Assembly: GCA_916613615.1 (NCBI GenBank)
Contig: OU744730.1
Span: 22,012,406-22,076,405, forward strand
Length of the DNA stretch: 64,000 nt
Origin: Steromphala cineraria
Lineage: Eukaryota; Mollusca; Gastropoda; Trochida; Trochidae
Direction of reading: 5' to 3'
Of the stretch, positions 47,226 to 60,162 are shown piece by piece. A program made the translations under genes and the position numbers. Numbering within the stretch: position 1 is the stretch's first letter; each line of letters begins with the position of its first letter. Under the pieces are notes generated by a model. It saw only the letters and a program-made list of their open reading frames with translations, was not told where the DNA came from and did not search any database.

Positions 47226-50200
47226 CTTTTGTTATCAAGTTTTTGTTAAAAGATTAAACGTTTTTCTCAATTGAACATTCAAATTAATCAAGATGATTTT
47301 ATTGCATATTTGATATGCACCTATGGTGAAAAACATTTTCAAAAATAAGGCCCTCATAGTATTAAACATTCTGATGTATAAGACCAATTCCTTTGCTCGA
47401 AATGCCGCTAGTGGCTGGAATATTGTCCAAGTTGCGCTAGACATATGTAACTCTCTCTTTGCACCAAATTCAAAAAATATTTTCCAAAATCAATATTTAA
47501 ATAACTTGATTAACATACATTACCAGTATGTTTTCTTCTAAAATATGAAATGTTTATATAAAAACTAGATAAATTTTAAAAATTTCAAATTTATTAAAAA
47601 ATTATTTTAAAATTTACAAGTTTTGTATTAATGTTAAGTATGAGTTTCTTCAGTAGTTGTGTTTGTGCATGCAGAGAAAGTCTTTTGTAAAACAAATACT
47701 CCATGTCCATAATGTAATCACTTCAAAAGTCCATCTATCTAAAAGTGTTAATTAGGTGCCATAATTAGTTTTTAACGAGCACCATCGTTCGTCATTACCC
47801 AACATTAGGAGCTGTGTGCATTATGCATTAAAACCAAGAGACATTTTGGACACACATGATGTTAATACAACAGAGGCATCAAGATCAGTTTTTGTCCATC
47901 TTCGTGACGGCCCCCATTAATGAATTAACAAATGTTATCAATATTGCATGAAAGTGGATCTTCACTAATGAAAATCTAAGTAAATTAATCATTCTTTTCC
48001 CAGATTGTGTCAGCCATTGATTTTTTCCCCCATTTTCATTTACAAAACATGTGATGTTTTATCATGCTGTCATTAGATATTTTTTGGACAAAAAATTGAA
48101 AAGATTCCTCGGAAATTTCCCCAAGGCATATACGCAAGGGAAAAGGGGCATGATGGTGTTATCAGATTATTTCAAGAAAGATCAGACTGTTTGTAGAATG
48201 ACTTTGATAGCGGTACATAGAGAGGGGTTTTGACACGTGGAAATTGTCACTAATGGGCAGGAGAACTTCATGGAATGTTTCATCATCTCTAAAAAAATTA
48301 CTCACTCAGCATATTTTGGTTTCATACTTGTAAATACAAAAAAAATGTTCTTCTTATAGAGCGAGATCAATGACCATTTGTTAACTTTTTCAATGATTCA
48401 AAATCGTTTTTCTTTTGTCAAATTTCAAATGAAATTTTTCCACAAAGTTGAAAAGATAATTTCTAATATCACTTTCAAATATAGTGTTTACTTGTCCTAT
48501 TATATCTAATAATAATTTTTGAGCTTTTTGTCAGATAATGATTTAAAACAGAAATATGAATGCAAAATGTTCAGAAATAATTTTTTCTTAAATGTAATGT
48601 TTTAACTGTATGTATTTATGGTCATGGTGTTTATAAATATTAAATGAAACATATTTGTTTTGATTTCATATTTATATCTTTATTACTACTTGCTTCCATT
48701 ATATCTATAAAAAAAACTTGAGTATGTCTGATAAATCTCATTTATTTTCCTTTTTCTTTTCAAAATGACATGTACACATTAATAATGAAATTTAATATTT
48801 TTTTCAATTAAATTGAAACCTTTTTTTCGAATCAAATGCAACATTGTGATTATAATTTCATGTTCATGTGTTACTTTTAGCACTTAAACTTTTGAAAGGA
48901 AACGGTTAACCTTATTGAAAAACTTACATTATATAAAATTAATGCCTTGACATAAAAAGCAGTTGTGACACTGATTGATTAAAATGAGTGTTTTTGTGTT
49001 AAATAAGTCATAAATGTCAAAGTATCAAGATAAATGATGTCTTTTAGTCATTTCTGTTCATTCAATAAACTATCAAAAGTGTAAAATTAGGATTTAATAA
49101 ATCTCAATACTATGCGTTGGGGGGGGGGGGGGGGGGGGGGTTCAATAAATTTCATTATCTTTAGTTAAAAAGACAGAGGATTGAATTTCATGTGTACTGA
49201 GCTCTTTTAGAAGCAAATCTATTAAATTAAGTTTTGTTATTTTTCTTCCATTTAATAAATGACCTTATAGAAAAACTGTAACCTTATACTAGATCCCAAA
49301 ACAAAATGTCATATTGGGTTGAGTGTCAAGCAAATGGTAAGTAATGAAATGAATTCCCTTGATAAATCATAGCAGTCAGTATTTATCGCATTGGTTGAAT
49401 ATTGATTTAACGCAATACAAAAAATTTGATTCACTGTTTGGGCTTTTAGTAACTGTCAAAGTTTGTATGCAAAGAAGATGACATTTCCCAACTCATCTCT
49501 ATAATGTGTTTCTCTGAAAGAAACATGAATATCGAACAATAAAAAAGATAAATGCATGAGAATCAATTATTATCAGTACGAAAATCTAGAAGATAAACAA
49601 CAGAATAATAAGACTATAAAGTATCGAAACATCCAATCTATGTTTAAGATTTATGATGTCTTTTGGACAGTGTCAAAATTGATAGGTTAAGAAAATAAGT
49701 TTCTATTTGCAATCTTTCTAATTCCATTCCATAATGAATAAATATTGTAAGATGTACAGCCAGACCAATTCACGATGAACATAATCCCACAGACATCACC
49801 ATACTGTTCAACATAGGTAGAGCAGTAGATGTTCTTCTGAAAAAGTGTCAATATTATTACAGCAGGCCACCTGTAAAACAACCAAACACAGATTATGGCA
49901 TAAAACACACAACAAACCCGTGTTTTTGGGCTCAAATAAAGGATCTTATTTTACTTCTGGACGGTAATGATTTGTAAATATTCTTCCTGTTATGACAGGT
50001 GGCGTCCAATGCCTTCATATTTGCTCATTCAATAAGACTTGCACATTCACGCCGGAGAAATAAAAGGTCATCCTCAATTACACGTTAATGAGAATGTGAA
50101 TCAGGCAGAGAGAGCTCCTATCTCCAGCATTATTACTAATTAGCTTGATGAACATTCCTTCTGATTTGCTGACTAATTAATCTGTTAAAAGCTTTCGTCC

Positions 50201-51559
50201 ATTGCAGAATTGGAAAGAAAAAGATTTTCTTCTCAAAGCGAAGTTATCTCTGTAAGTTGAAGGGTGCCTCTGTAAAAAAAATTCTATGATGATTCTCGTT
50301 CAGATTGTTTCTGCAACTGATTTCCTACTACCTGGATGTTCACATGGATAAGCAAATCCTTAACTCAAGACAAATCTTATGGAAAACCGTTTTTGTTTAT
50401 TCCTTCTCCCACAATTTGGAGAAAGAGATTGCAATGTGATTTGTCTTTTATTACCACACTTACTCCTAAATGCCTTACAAACATTTGAAATCATTTATGA
50501 GTGAAAAATGTTCATCAATTGATAAGTTTCTTCTTCCCCTTTTCTTTTTTATATTTCAATGTTGAAATATAATTGTTACAGTGTAATAATCTCTTATATA
50601 AATTTTTGTCATTTTAAATCATTATTTTTATCATTTTTGCTTGATAAACATTTGATATGATTCATTTACAAATGCTCTTTATAACTACTCAAGTTAAAGA
50701 ATGAGATTTCAGTTTCTAGTTTATAATAATGTTTTCAGGATAGATATTTACAAACTATTTAAAAAGAATTGTTATTGCTTTGTCTGTTTTTTTATGATTA
50801 TACAGACTCTGAATACATGCTTTACCAGCATTTTCTCATGAAATTTTTACTTACTTTGTCATACAATTATTGCCTTTAAGTTAAGTCTTTTACAATATCA
50901 GATTATCAGTCACACATCACTACATCAAGAGAAAGATAAAAGTCTTTATGATATGCTTTAAATCTAGTAAAGTTAAAGAACAATTACATTTTACAGAAGA
51001 GATCATTTGACAGAACATCTTGTTTTTTTTTAAGAAACAAGAAACAAAAATGTCCCGAGATGATACATAACTTGACACCTAAAACAGCAGTGTTAACTCC
51101 TGATGGTAAAATTAAGCGTGTTGTATTGTTGTGATACGAAGCCTGTACAACAGGCAGGTGGTGTACCGGGAGCTGTGAAGGGGTCGTGATTGTCGGAGAG
51201 CCCTCCAGTCACCAGCTCACAATGGTGCATGGCATTGTGGGATAGTGGGGATCGCAGAGTTAGTCAACGAGACGTCCAGTGGCTATCAGGCACTGCACAG
51301 TGACAGTTTGGCATGACAGTGACATCATTTCTGAATTTGTGAAAATTTTATCAGAAATTTAAACAAGTCAATTTTGACAAGGAGTTTAGTTGTGATCTTT
51401 TAGGTTCAAAGAAATGTGATTGGTGTGTGTCATCCTAATTGTGAAAGTCTATGAGCAAACAGAATACTGGCGTATGTGTAAGTAGTCATGTGACATGCAG
51501 TATCTGAGAGTAGGTATTGCCGGATCTATAATATCAGACTCGCTCACAGCTTCAGCACC
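47226..51559. other. Gene-poor DNA upstream of the tentative exon
   Basis: It holds a 22-base G run at 49119-49140. Two higher-complexity stretches with homeodomain-type TAATTA motifs, 47755-47975 and 50040-50210, look like candidate conserved non-coding elements. A GC-richer tract at 51130-51320 may be 5' UTR or promoter of the exon at 51560. Confidence 0.4.
49119..49140 (+). repeat. Poly-G run, 22 bases
   Basis: An uninterrupted G run inside strongly AT-rich DNA. It is the counterpart of 1128-1150. Confidence 0.9.
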
Positions 51560-51631
51560 ATGACAACAGCAGGCTGCAGATCGCGGCACTCACTGGATTA
51601 CATGCCCTTTTACAGCTCTTATGTCTTGAAG
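51560..51631 (+). CDS. Tentative first coding exon, gene not recognised
   Basis: ATG in a fair context (CAGCACCATGA) opens 24 codons reading MTTAGCRSRHSLDYMPFY then SSYVLK, followed directly by a splice donor GTAGGA at 51632. Local base composition is higher in GC than the surroundings from about 51470, as is usual for a promoter-proximal exon here. The peptide matches no protein I recognise. No later exon of the same gene was seen in the remaining 12.4 kb, so the gene would have a long first intron. A non-coding first exon, or a chance ATG, is the alternative. Confidence 0.35.
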
Positions 51632-53337
51632 GTAGGATTTTACATTTGGTTTGAAAACTAAGGTTTTCAATTTCATTGAGCACAGTTTATTGTCTAAAAT
51701 CAAAATTGTTTTAGTAACAATGAAGAAATAAAACTTTGAAAAATATTTTAATCTATTAATTTGACATTTATTTTATTTTGATTACTTCCGAAATGGTTAT
51801 TTTTCTGAATAGGAAAGTTATCTATGTTTATATAAAGTAGAATAGAATAATTCATAGCATCTGAATACCATATATATATTATTTCAATCAAGATACACAA
51901 CTCAACTTTTTTTATTTTTTAAAAAAGATATTACAAGAAATATTATTATGAATTTTTATGAACATTTTGAACAGATATTCGATATTGTTCAATTATAATA
52001 CAACTGAAGAAACAATTGGTTCTTTGAGAGGCATTTTATAAGTTGGAATATTCGTAACAAAATGAAATAAAGAATAAAAAGTTCAAAGAATAAAACAATA
52101 AGAAAAATATGTTGCAAAAACAAAATGGCATTATGAAACGATCAAATTGTTTATCGATTATTTTTGTAAGAAGAAAATATCAGCTCACAAAGACATTAAT
52201 TTCTGTGAATGAGAAAATGAATTTTATCATTTTCATTCTACTTAAGATATAAGAGATTGAGTATGTAATTTTTAATTCTGTTTTTGATTAAGTTTTTATC
52301 ATCATTTTATGATCATTCAATGTCAATGACGGATAGGGTTGTTTGTTTCTCATTAAGAAAACATCAAAGACTGACAAAAAGACAAATGTGATATTTGCAT
52401 GTTTTCATTACTTTTATACCGTGCATGCCAACTTCACTCATTTCCATATTGATTTGTTGTTTTCGTTCAAATTACTGTGAAATAAATCAATCGCTGGCTG
52501 ACAGTTTCAAAAAGTTAATCAAATTATTTTCTTGTTTAATTATTAACCATTCTTCGTCAGTGTTTCTATATACAGAGTAAAACCCTGATTGAAGCGAGAA
52601 ATTTAATTTGTTTCATTTCATGGATGTCATTCTCGTTGTTTTGTAACAAACGTAAATCAATCATTGACTAAACATTGCACGTCAGCCACGAAAATGATTC
52701 AATCTCCAAACATTGTCGCAAGATGTCTTTTTGTTGTCTTCAATTTCAATCTTAATGCAACATTATTTTAATTATAAAGAACAAAATTCATTGCATTTTC
52801 AAAATCTTTATTTTGTGCCTGCATTTTTGTTTTATTGTTAATTCTCTCCGGCAATATGAGGACAAGAAGTGAAAAGTAATTTTGATAATTAAATGCATTG
52901 GATCATAAAATCTGAAATGAAAGTTAATTAAAATTCAAATTACCAGTCAATCAAACTCTGAATCAAATTTTGCCAGAGAAAATCTTGTGATATCTAAACA
53001 GTTCTGAAAAGGTAAATGGAATATTTTCGGTTATTTTTTAAAAAGAAATTTGATTCTTATATCTTGGTACCATTTATTATTTATGACAGTACAATTAATC
53101 TTTTCAGTCAGTGCTTTAAACTGCTTTAAAGCTTGGGAAAAAAAAGTTTTTTTCACCTATTAGGATGGACAAAGGTGTTTTTTTTATGAATTCAATAAAC
53201 TTGACAATTTGTAATAATATCCAGCAATACAAGGACTCAAACTTTTGTATACATAATCTGACTTCTGTGTAAGGCATTTAGAAGTTAGTAAGATGAATTA
53301 GAGATGAAGTTTCAATTGATTTCAAACTTCTTTATTT
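51632..53337. other. AT-rich DNA, intron if the 51560 exon is real
   Basis: Nothing was recognised apart from a partial copy of the 2855-type repeat at about 52022-52052. Confidence 0.4.
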
Positions 53338-53555
53338 CAAGATTGCAAAAATCTTGCAATCTTGAAGAAGTTGTAAATCCAAAGAACTTGTTCTAGTTCC
53401 TTGTTGAAGCTGTAGGGGTCAGATTAACCCTTTTTTTCAAGATTGCAAAAAACTTGCAATCTTGAAATAAAGAAGTCATAAATCCAAATAACTTGTTCTA
53501 TTTCCTTGTTGAAGCTGTAGATGTCTCCAGCAGGGATCAGATTAACCCTTAATCT
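53338..53555 (+). repeat. Tandem duplication carrying a hairpin in each unit
   Basis: Two units of about 100 bp begin CAAGATTGCAAAAATCTTGC and CAAGATTGCAAAAAACTTGC. Each hairpin (CAAGATTGCAA pairing with TTGCAATCTTG) is followed by AAATCCAAA, AACTTGTTCTA and TTCCTTGTTGAAGCTGTAG. The second unit has a short insertion (ATGTCTCCAGCA) before GATCAGATTAACCC. Confidence 0.85.
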
Positions 53556-54465
53556 CTTTTCTTGTGTGTTATATCTATTCTTGTGTGGTAGCCGTGTCAA
53601 AACCTGTAAAAATTCACTCTCTTGTTACAACTGTTTGGTAGTTACTTATAACAAGTTTATTCAGCAGGTGGTTGCATATGATTTGAAGAGTATACTTCTT
53701 TGATTTATCCAAATAAATTTCCACTACAAATTTGTTGATAGTCCGATTATTTGCTTATTTCCATTGTATGATAATGCTTCATTTCTCATTCTGAATTCAT
53801 CATTTGCTCGCATTCACCAATTATTTTAACCTTTTCCAAAACCAATTATTTTGATCAAATGTTCACTGTTATTATCTATCTAATGAGAAAAGAACATGGT
53901 TTGTGTTTGATTACCAAATCTAGTTACGAGAATGGTTTCATCCAGCTATTGGAACTTTTTGTAATCATTTATGTCATCCGTCATGTGAAAACGAAGTAAC
54001 TGCAGTAGTTTGCTTAAGATTGTCTACCATCTACAGATTATCCATCAGTATCAGTTTGTGACAAATTAATTTGTTGAGATGAATCTAGACGGGTATCAAT
54101 GATCTACTTGTACTGTTGTGACTTCTGATTTACTATTGATATAACTTATTGCAAACTATCTTGTATATACTCAATTAAGAGGGTATTGGATTGCAAAACA
54201 TCTGCAATATTAATTATCACAACCAGTGCAAAACCATTTATCCTTGATAATCGAAAATAGAAAAATATATATCTGTAGATTGTTTTATATTTTTGCTCTT
54301 TCTAAATTCCTGTTATCTGTGGCATAAGTCAAGTTGTAAATCTTTCAATTCTTACTTAGCCATTCATTAAAAAAAAAAAATGGAGTTAAATATTCAATTT
54401 ATGCACTTTAGTTTGAAGTTTGGTTTGTCAAACATTTGTTCAACTTTGTGAAAATTAAGTATTTA

Positions 54466-54510
54466 TGATTTTATCGATATATCGGTATATTGCAATACAA
54501 CATGATACTT
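54466..54510. repeat. Fragment of the ATCGATATAT repeat
   Basis: TTTATCGATATATCGGTATA and TTGCAATACAACATGATAC resemble the left part of the element at 58300-58495. Confidence 0.5.
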
Positions 54511-54782
54511 ATTAATACAAACATCTGAAAACAGACGTTTTAAAATTAACACATTTTCATCGAGAATGGCATAAAAACACAACCAAATAAAACATGATTT
54601 TACAGTAAGTTGAGATAGCTGAAGACAGTTTAAACTTATGTTTTGAAGGTTGCAAGTACTAATTGAGTGAAGAATGAATTTATGAGAGTGACAGATAGTA
54701 TGAGCTTTAATTCTGAATGTTTACCTTGTGGAGACAACAATCAAATATAGATTGAATTAAAAGACTGCTCAGTTGATCACAG

Positions 54783-55065
54783 TGGTGTAGTGGTTGGTAT
54801 GCTGGCCTCTTACACAGATGCCCGGGTTTTGAATCTCGCTCGTCACCCGGAAGACCGGGGTTCGATTCCCGGTCACGTCATACCAAAAGACGTTACAAGG
54901 TGGGAGTTGTTGCTGTCTTGCTTGACACTCAGCATTGTATTAAAAGACAAAACAACACATTAACTGGCGCTGCACTGTGGCTGCTAGGTGCTTAGGCACA
55001 ACCTGAATTACCAATATGTATGCATGTACTGAGGACAATAAAGTGATATTATATTATATTAATAT
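54783..55065 (+). mobile_element. tRNA-derived SINE with a double B box
   Basis: The A-box-like GTGGTGTAGTGGTTGGTAT is followed by two B-box-like segments: GGGTTTTGAATCTCG, then a perfect T-arm CCGGGGTTCGATTCCCGG. The body includes TTGCTTGACACTCAGCATT, CGCTGCACTGTGGCTGC and ACAATAAAGTGATATTA with an ATT-rich tail. It cannot fold as one tRNA because the anticodon arm is replaced, so a SINE with a composite head is preferred. Confidence 0.75.
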
Positions 55066-58000
55066 TATTAAAATCTAAGCATTTACCAGGTATTTTTAAA
55101 GTTTGGAAATAACTATTAAATTGATAAAGGGTCCAGAGGTTTACATTTCCTGAAAATTTACTTTAAACTTTCAATCTTTAGATAAAACTAATGAATCAAT
55201 AATTTAGTTCAAGGCTTTTCGAAGAATTCTAAGGATAAATTCTAAAGGTTAAGTCTGTGGATAAAACTGGTGAATAAAGATTTGATCCCAGATTAAGGAA
55301 TTGAGGGACAGTTTGTATGCGCTATTTGAAGGTGAGAAGTGGATACAACCCAAATGAATGAGAAATTGATTCAACAGACTGAAAGATAGTCAAATCATTT
55401 ATTCTGAACTTTGGTACCTTCTAGAAAAAAACAGTATCAGCATTCTTCTTGTCACAATGACAAGTCTGAAACCTGATCTGTATGGTATTAACAAGTTTAT
55501 GGCTGGGTAAAATCCTGTTGAGAACTCCTTTGATCAAGGCAACCCTATATTCATACTAGTTTATCAAATTCAACCTGAAAACAAACAAGTCCTGATACCC
55601 AGTGTATATAGTCAGGTCCAGTGTACACTAGCCTCTGTATCATCCAGTTACAATGATAATATTTGTATTGTACTGCCTATTTCACTGGGGTGATGGCCTG
55701 CTTTGATGGAAAGATTGAAAAATCAAGTAAGATTAGCTATGCAATGCATCAAGTTTCCTTTTACATTATTTCCTTATAAAAAACCAACAATTTAAAGTAC
55801 ATTAGCATCAACATCAGATGGAACCTTGACAGCAGCTTGTGAAAAGATGTTTAGGATCTTGAATTTTTCTTCCTCAATGGATTCGCTTTTTTATAGCAAA
55901 ATGTTTAAAATTGATGTGAAACATCTTGAAAATTTGTAATCTTTTGTCATATTATGTTGAAAGGTATTTCATATTATTAGACACTGGAGGAAGATTCATT
56001 CTATGTGTTAATATTGTGATTACATACAATCACAGAAAAGTTGGTGTAATAAAGCATTAAGAACTGTCTTACATGTTTAAAGGCTTGACAACAAGAACTT
56101 TGCTCAGACAATTTCTTATTGCGAATGCTCACACTATTTTTATTACTATTACGATTTTCTTATACTATTAATTTTTTGATACAAGAAATGTTGCACAGAT
56201 AACCAGAAAAAGGGTTTCAAGTATTAAATGTTAATGTATTTTCAAAGAAATCCACAATAGGAATTGGTTTGTCTGTTCAAGTTCAAACATTTTCGGAAAA
56301 ATCAGAACTTGATACTGTCAGTACCAACAAGAAATCTTTGAGGAACTCTCGAAGTTAATCAGAAAATAAGGCGTGTGTTGAATCATTCCTCCTCTACAAA
56401 GCTGATTTAATCTGCTTTGATGGTCAATTCAATAAACTTGATTCTCTCTTCCTTGTAACGTCTTCCAGAATATAAAACTACTTTCCTCACAACTGATTCC
56501 AAAACTGAGAGAACCACATTAGGATTGAGTCAGAATGATTCAGATTAGCTCAAAACCTATTATCTCTTTTCTCATCGCTGAGATTGTTTTTCCAAATTTT
56601 TGCTTTGAGGATGTTATTAACATTGTAAGTATAAGTAAATAACCAGTGTTGATACAGTTTGATATTGTAGGATCCTCTAAAACAACTTGTAACTCTGTGT
56701 TTATTGATGAAACATCCCAAGGAAATTTGATCCATTTCTTATGAAAACATTGCTAGTTTTACATGGCACTCAAATCTCAAAGAGTTGGTGCTATCCCCCT
56801 AACAACTGTCTGAGAGCATCTTGTTTGTTCATCGATTCCAACCGGCAGACAATACTGTCCGAAAAATTATTGGGTTTCTCTTGGTATTCTATTACTCATT
56901 GTTTGCCCTAGAGAACTCATGATTAAGCCTGCAGAGGGGCATTCAAAAGAATAATTAAGCAATTCGCTTCTAATTTTATTGTGCAGCTAACAGACTCTTA
57001 GTAACTGCAAAGCTTCTAATTTGTGCAGGCAGATTTGATTGTATTTTGCAACCAGCGAGATAATTATTTTTTGGTCCTCCTTTTTTCCCCCAAGTCACAA
57101 AGATGGACATCCGTTTAACACAGAGTGGGTTTAGAGAGATTTGATAGAAGTTAGAGCAAGTTTTTCTGCAGGGTGTGTTGTCAGGAAAGTTGTATTTAGA
57201 TTACCCCCATTGATCCACAAATTAAATACTGTGGAATTTGACAACTCTGTTCCAATGATGTCCGAATGGTATTTGTTTTGGATGAGTTCGGTGTTTGTTC
57301 CAAGGGTCTCTAGTTATTGTAGGGTATGAGACATTATCAAAATATTTTCATTATTTGCAATTAAAATAATTAATCATAAAACTGTCACCTTTTTTAAGGA
57401 TGAATTTTTTGTTGATGGAAATTTAATCTCCAAAGAACCATTTTTAATTATAGGGTATTGTTGCAATTCTTTTGAATTTCAAAGAATGTTATAATTACCT
57501 TTTAATTATTTGCATATCAAGTGATTTTTTCTCAAATCCCTGACTTCAATGCCAAAGTTTCAAGGATTATTATGCAATATTGGAAAACATATTTCATTCT
57601 CTATAAAAAAATTAAATGTTTCATTTTTGAATCATCACAAAGGAAATGAGAATCTGTTATTAAAGAGAATTCCAAAATTTGCAATCTTCATTTATCCTAC
57701 TTTTTTCTTTGAAAACAGAAAATTTCTTTTGAGGTATTAGCTTTTCATATTCAGTTGATTTCCTTCTATGATTTGTTTGATTGTTTGTCATCAGTGATCA
57801 AAGCTGCCGGGATTATACTCATTATGCCAGATGCCAGTTAACGTTAATTTGAGATGGCAAACTACTTTGTTGTTTCAAATTATCTAGAAGACGTCAATTA
57901 TCCATAGGCTTGATTGGACTAATTTTCAAGGAGCAACTATCAAGCCATTACAATTTCTAACAGTATTGATTTGCTTCAAGTTTGGATTGCCGTAATTAAA

Positions 58001-58299
58001 GAACTTTTACAAGGAATTCACCTCTAACAACAATCAAAGCTAAGGATGACTTAACGTAATGGGAGATTTCATCATGCTTGATTGTTAACTTTTATTGGGC
58101 TGTTTGAGGAAATTGGAATATATGTTGTAACACAAGCCAATTAGTATTTGAGAGAATAATTGGACAGTTGAAACAGAGTACTTGTTATAAAATGTTTTTC
58201 AGAAAGATTGACATTTATGATTGTATTGTGAAGTAATGATCCTGTTGCAAACCACAGTTATATTTGATGGTCAGTTTATGTTTTTACCTACATGTCGCA
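55066..58299. other. Gene-poor AT-rich DNA
   Basis: No exon was recognised. The stretches 56790-57120 and 57790-58090 have higher sequence complexity and TAATTA/ATTAATT motifs, as candidate conserved non-coding DNA. Confidence 0.4.
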
Positions 58300-58495
58300 G
58301 TAAGGATGCGCGGTATTATCGATATATTGGTATATTGCAATACAGGAGCAAAGTGATACGAATAGGTACACACTTCTGAAAATATTCAATATATCGAACA
58401 TTTTAAAACATTCTTGAATTAAAGAAGTACCAATATATTGAAATACATATTGCAATACGCTTTTCTGTATGATACCTATCCTTATGTTGCAGCAT
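58300..58495. mobile_element. Short inverted-repeat element (ATCGATATATTGG type)
   Basis: Left TAAGGATGCGCGGTATTATC and right GATACCTATCCTTA are imperfect inverted termini. GGTATATTGCAATAC and ATATTGCAATACGC recur internally. It is a MITE-like unit of about 195 bp and a fragment of the same family is at 54466. Confidence 0.5.
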
Positions 58496-59791
58496 ATTCA
58501 AGGATTGTTAATCTTTCCAATATGAAGCTCTTTGTCAATTAGTTCTGAACCTGTAAACGACCGATGCAAATAGTTTCTTCAGTAGTTCTGATTTATGTTC
58601 TTTCACTGAAAATGAAAATGTTCCAAATTAATGATAAGCCTAGCAATCAACTTTTGTGATTCAGTTCTTTACAATAAAAAATAATTAAATTTATAACTTG
58701 GTATTACAAATATATTTCCTCATGGTTTTCATATTGCTTAAATCATTGATATTGCACTTTACTTCCACAACACATCCTTTCATAGACAAGTATTAAAGCC
58801 ATTTAGGAACAAATTTATTTCCTAGAAATAATACTTTATGAGTAATAGCCAGGGTCAGATGAGTTCATGATTCAATTTCATTTGCCAACCCATCAATATC
58901 TAGAACCTTATTAGCTCTTTGAGATGAACACAGTCTGAGAAAAAGAATTGACAATTGCACCAAGATGAAGTAGAAAACTTGAAATATATAGTGCTAGCAT
59001 GAAAAGAGTGATGTTGCTCAAACTTTCAGCTTTTCTGGCCAAGACACAATGTGAATAAGACAAGTTTATACAGTTTTCCCCTCAGATCATCTGACAATGA
59101 TTAACGACATTAACATGCGATTGCCATTAATTACAGATGGGCAAGCACTCTGTGACATATCTGATTGACATATCATATTGATCAAGCTGTAATGAGATCG
59201 CCTATTGGCATTTGTGAAACTTGCTTTAATGCCTGATTGGCGTACAGCTGGGTAAATGCTTCATATTTGTGGCGGAATATAATGGAAACATACTTCATCT
59301 TAATGATCTCTAGAACATTGTAATTAGGTGGAAAACGTTTTTAAAACAAAAAAATCTTGATGTCATGTTGTCTTCCGATTCCTAAATATCCGAGCTTTGA
59401 GGATTGTGATTGTTATATTCATGATCATAAGAACATCACAATCAAGTGAGAGCCCTTTTTAAAATGCATCTTTGTAAGGGTGTCCTTTGTAAAACTGGCT
59501 TTCAGTGTTGTCTATAAAACAAGCATCCATTTAAAGAATATCTGAGCTTTGAGGATTATGAATATTATATTTATGATCATCAGACTATCACATTAAGATG
59601 GAAACCTTTCAAGATGTGTTTGCATAAGGATATTATCTGTGTAAAAAACTTGCTGCCATGTTAAAAGAACATATGTTTCCCAGATTTCTGTTTCACTCTT
59701 GGGCTATCCTCTGACCATCACAATTGGGTTCAAAACCTTTCTAGATCCATCTTTGTAATGACCTTCTTGTAAAAACTGGATCATGTTGTCT
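58496..59791. other. Gene-poor DNA with candidate regulatory stretch
   Basis: At 59090-59250 the motifs TGATTAACGAC, GCCATTAATTAC and two TGATTGACA/TGATTGG cores (PBX/TALE-like) are packed in about 160 bases. No exon was recognised. Confidence 0.35.
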
Positions 59792-60162
59792 TTAAAGAGG
59801 CAGTTGCACATTTTTTGATAATTTTATATTCTAAATTTTTCACTGATAATTGAACATTAATTCCTAATGTATTATTTTGAAAGTGTCAAAAATCTCATTA
59901 CACAAGCCAATCATCCATAGTCAGAGGACAAAGTATGAAGATTCACACAAAATCCATTGACGGCCATTTCGTGTGAACACCTTTAATTCATTTTGTGTAA
60001 GAAAAAGGAATTGCATGGCTTTTAATTTAACTTTACATTATATACTTGAATTATTACTGCTTCATTTAGTTTGAATACATTGTCTTTCAATTGGAACCAT
60101 TTATTTTCATTTTCCTGACATCACCTTATATTCCCCCTAAAAACGTGCTAATGCCCCTTTAA
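59792..60162 (-). mobile_element. MITE-A copy 4 (inverse orientation)
   Basis: TTAAAGAGGCAGTTGCACA and CGTGCTAATGCCCCTTTAA ends. The body is the reverse complement of copies 1-3. The conserved GGCCGCC appears as GACGGCC. Confidence 0.9.

Noticed and set aside
54783..54880. Functional tRNA gene
   Set aside because: The T-arm is perfect but no cloverleaf with an anticodon arm and acceptor stem can be formed. The SINE-like body and tail follow directly.
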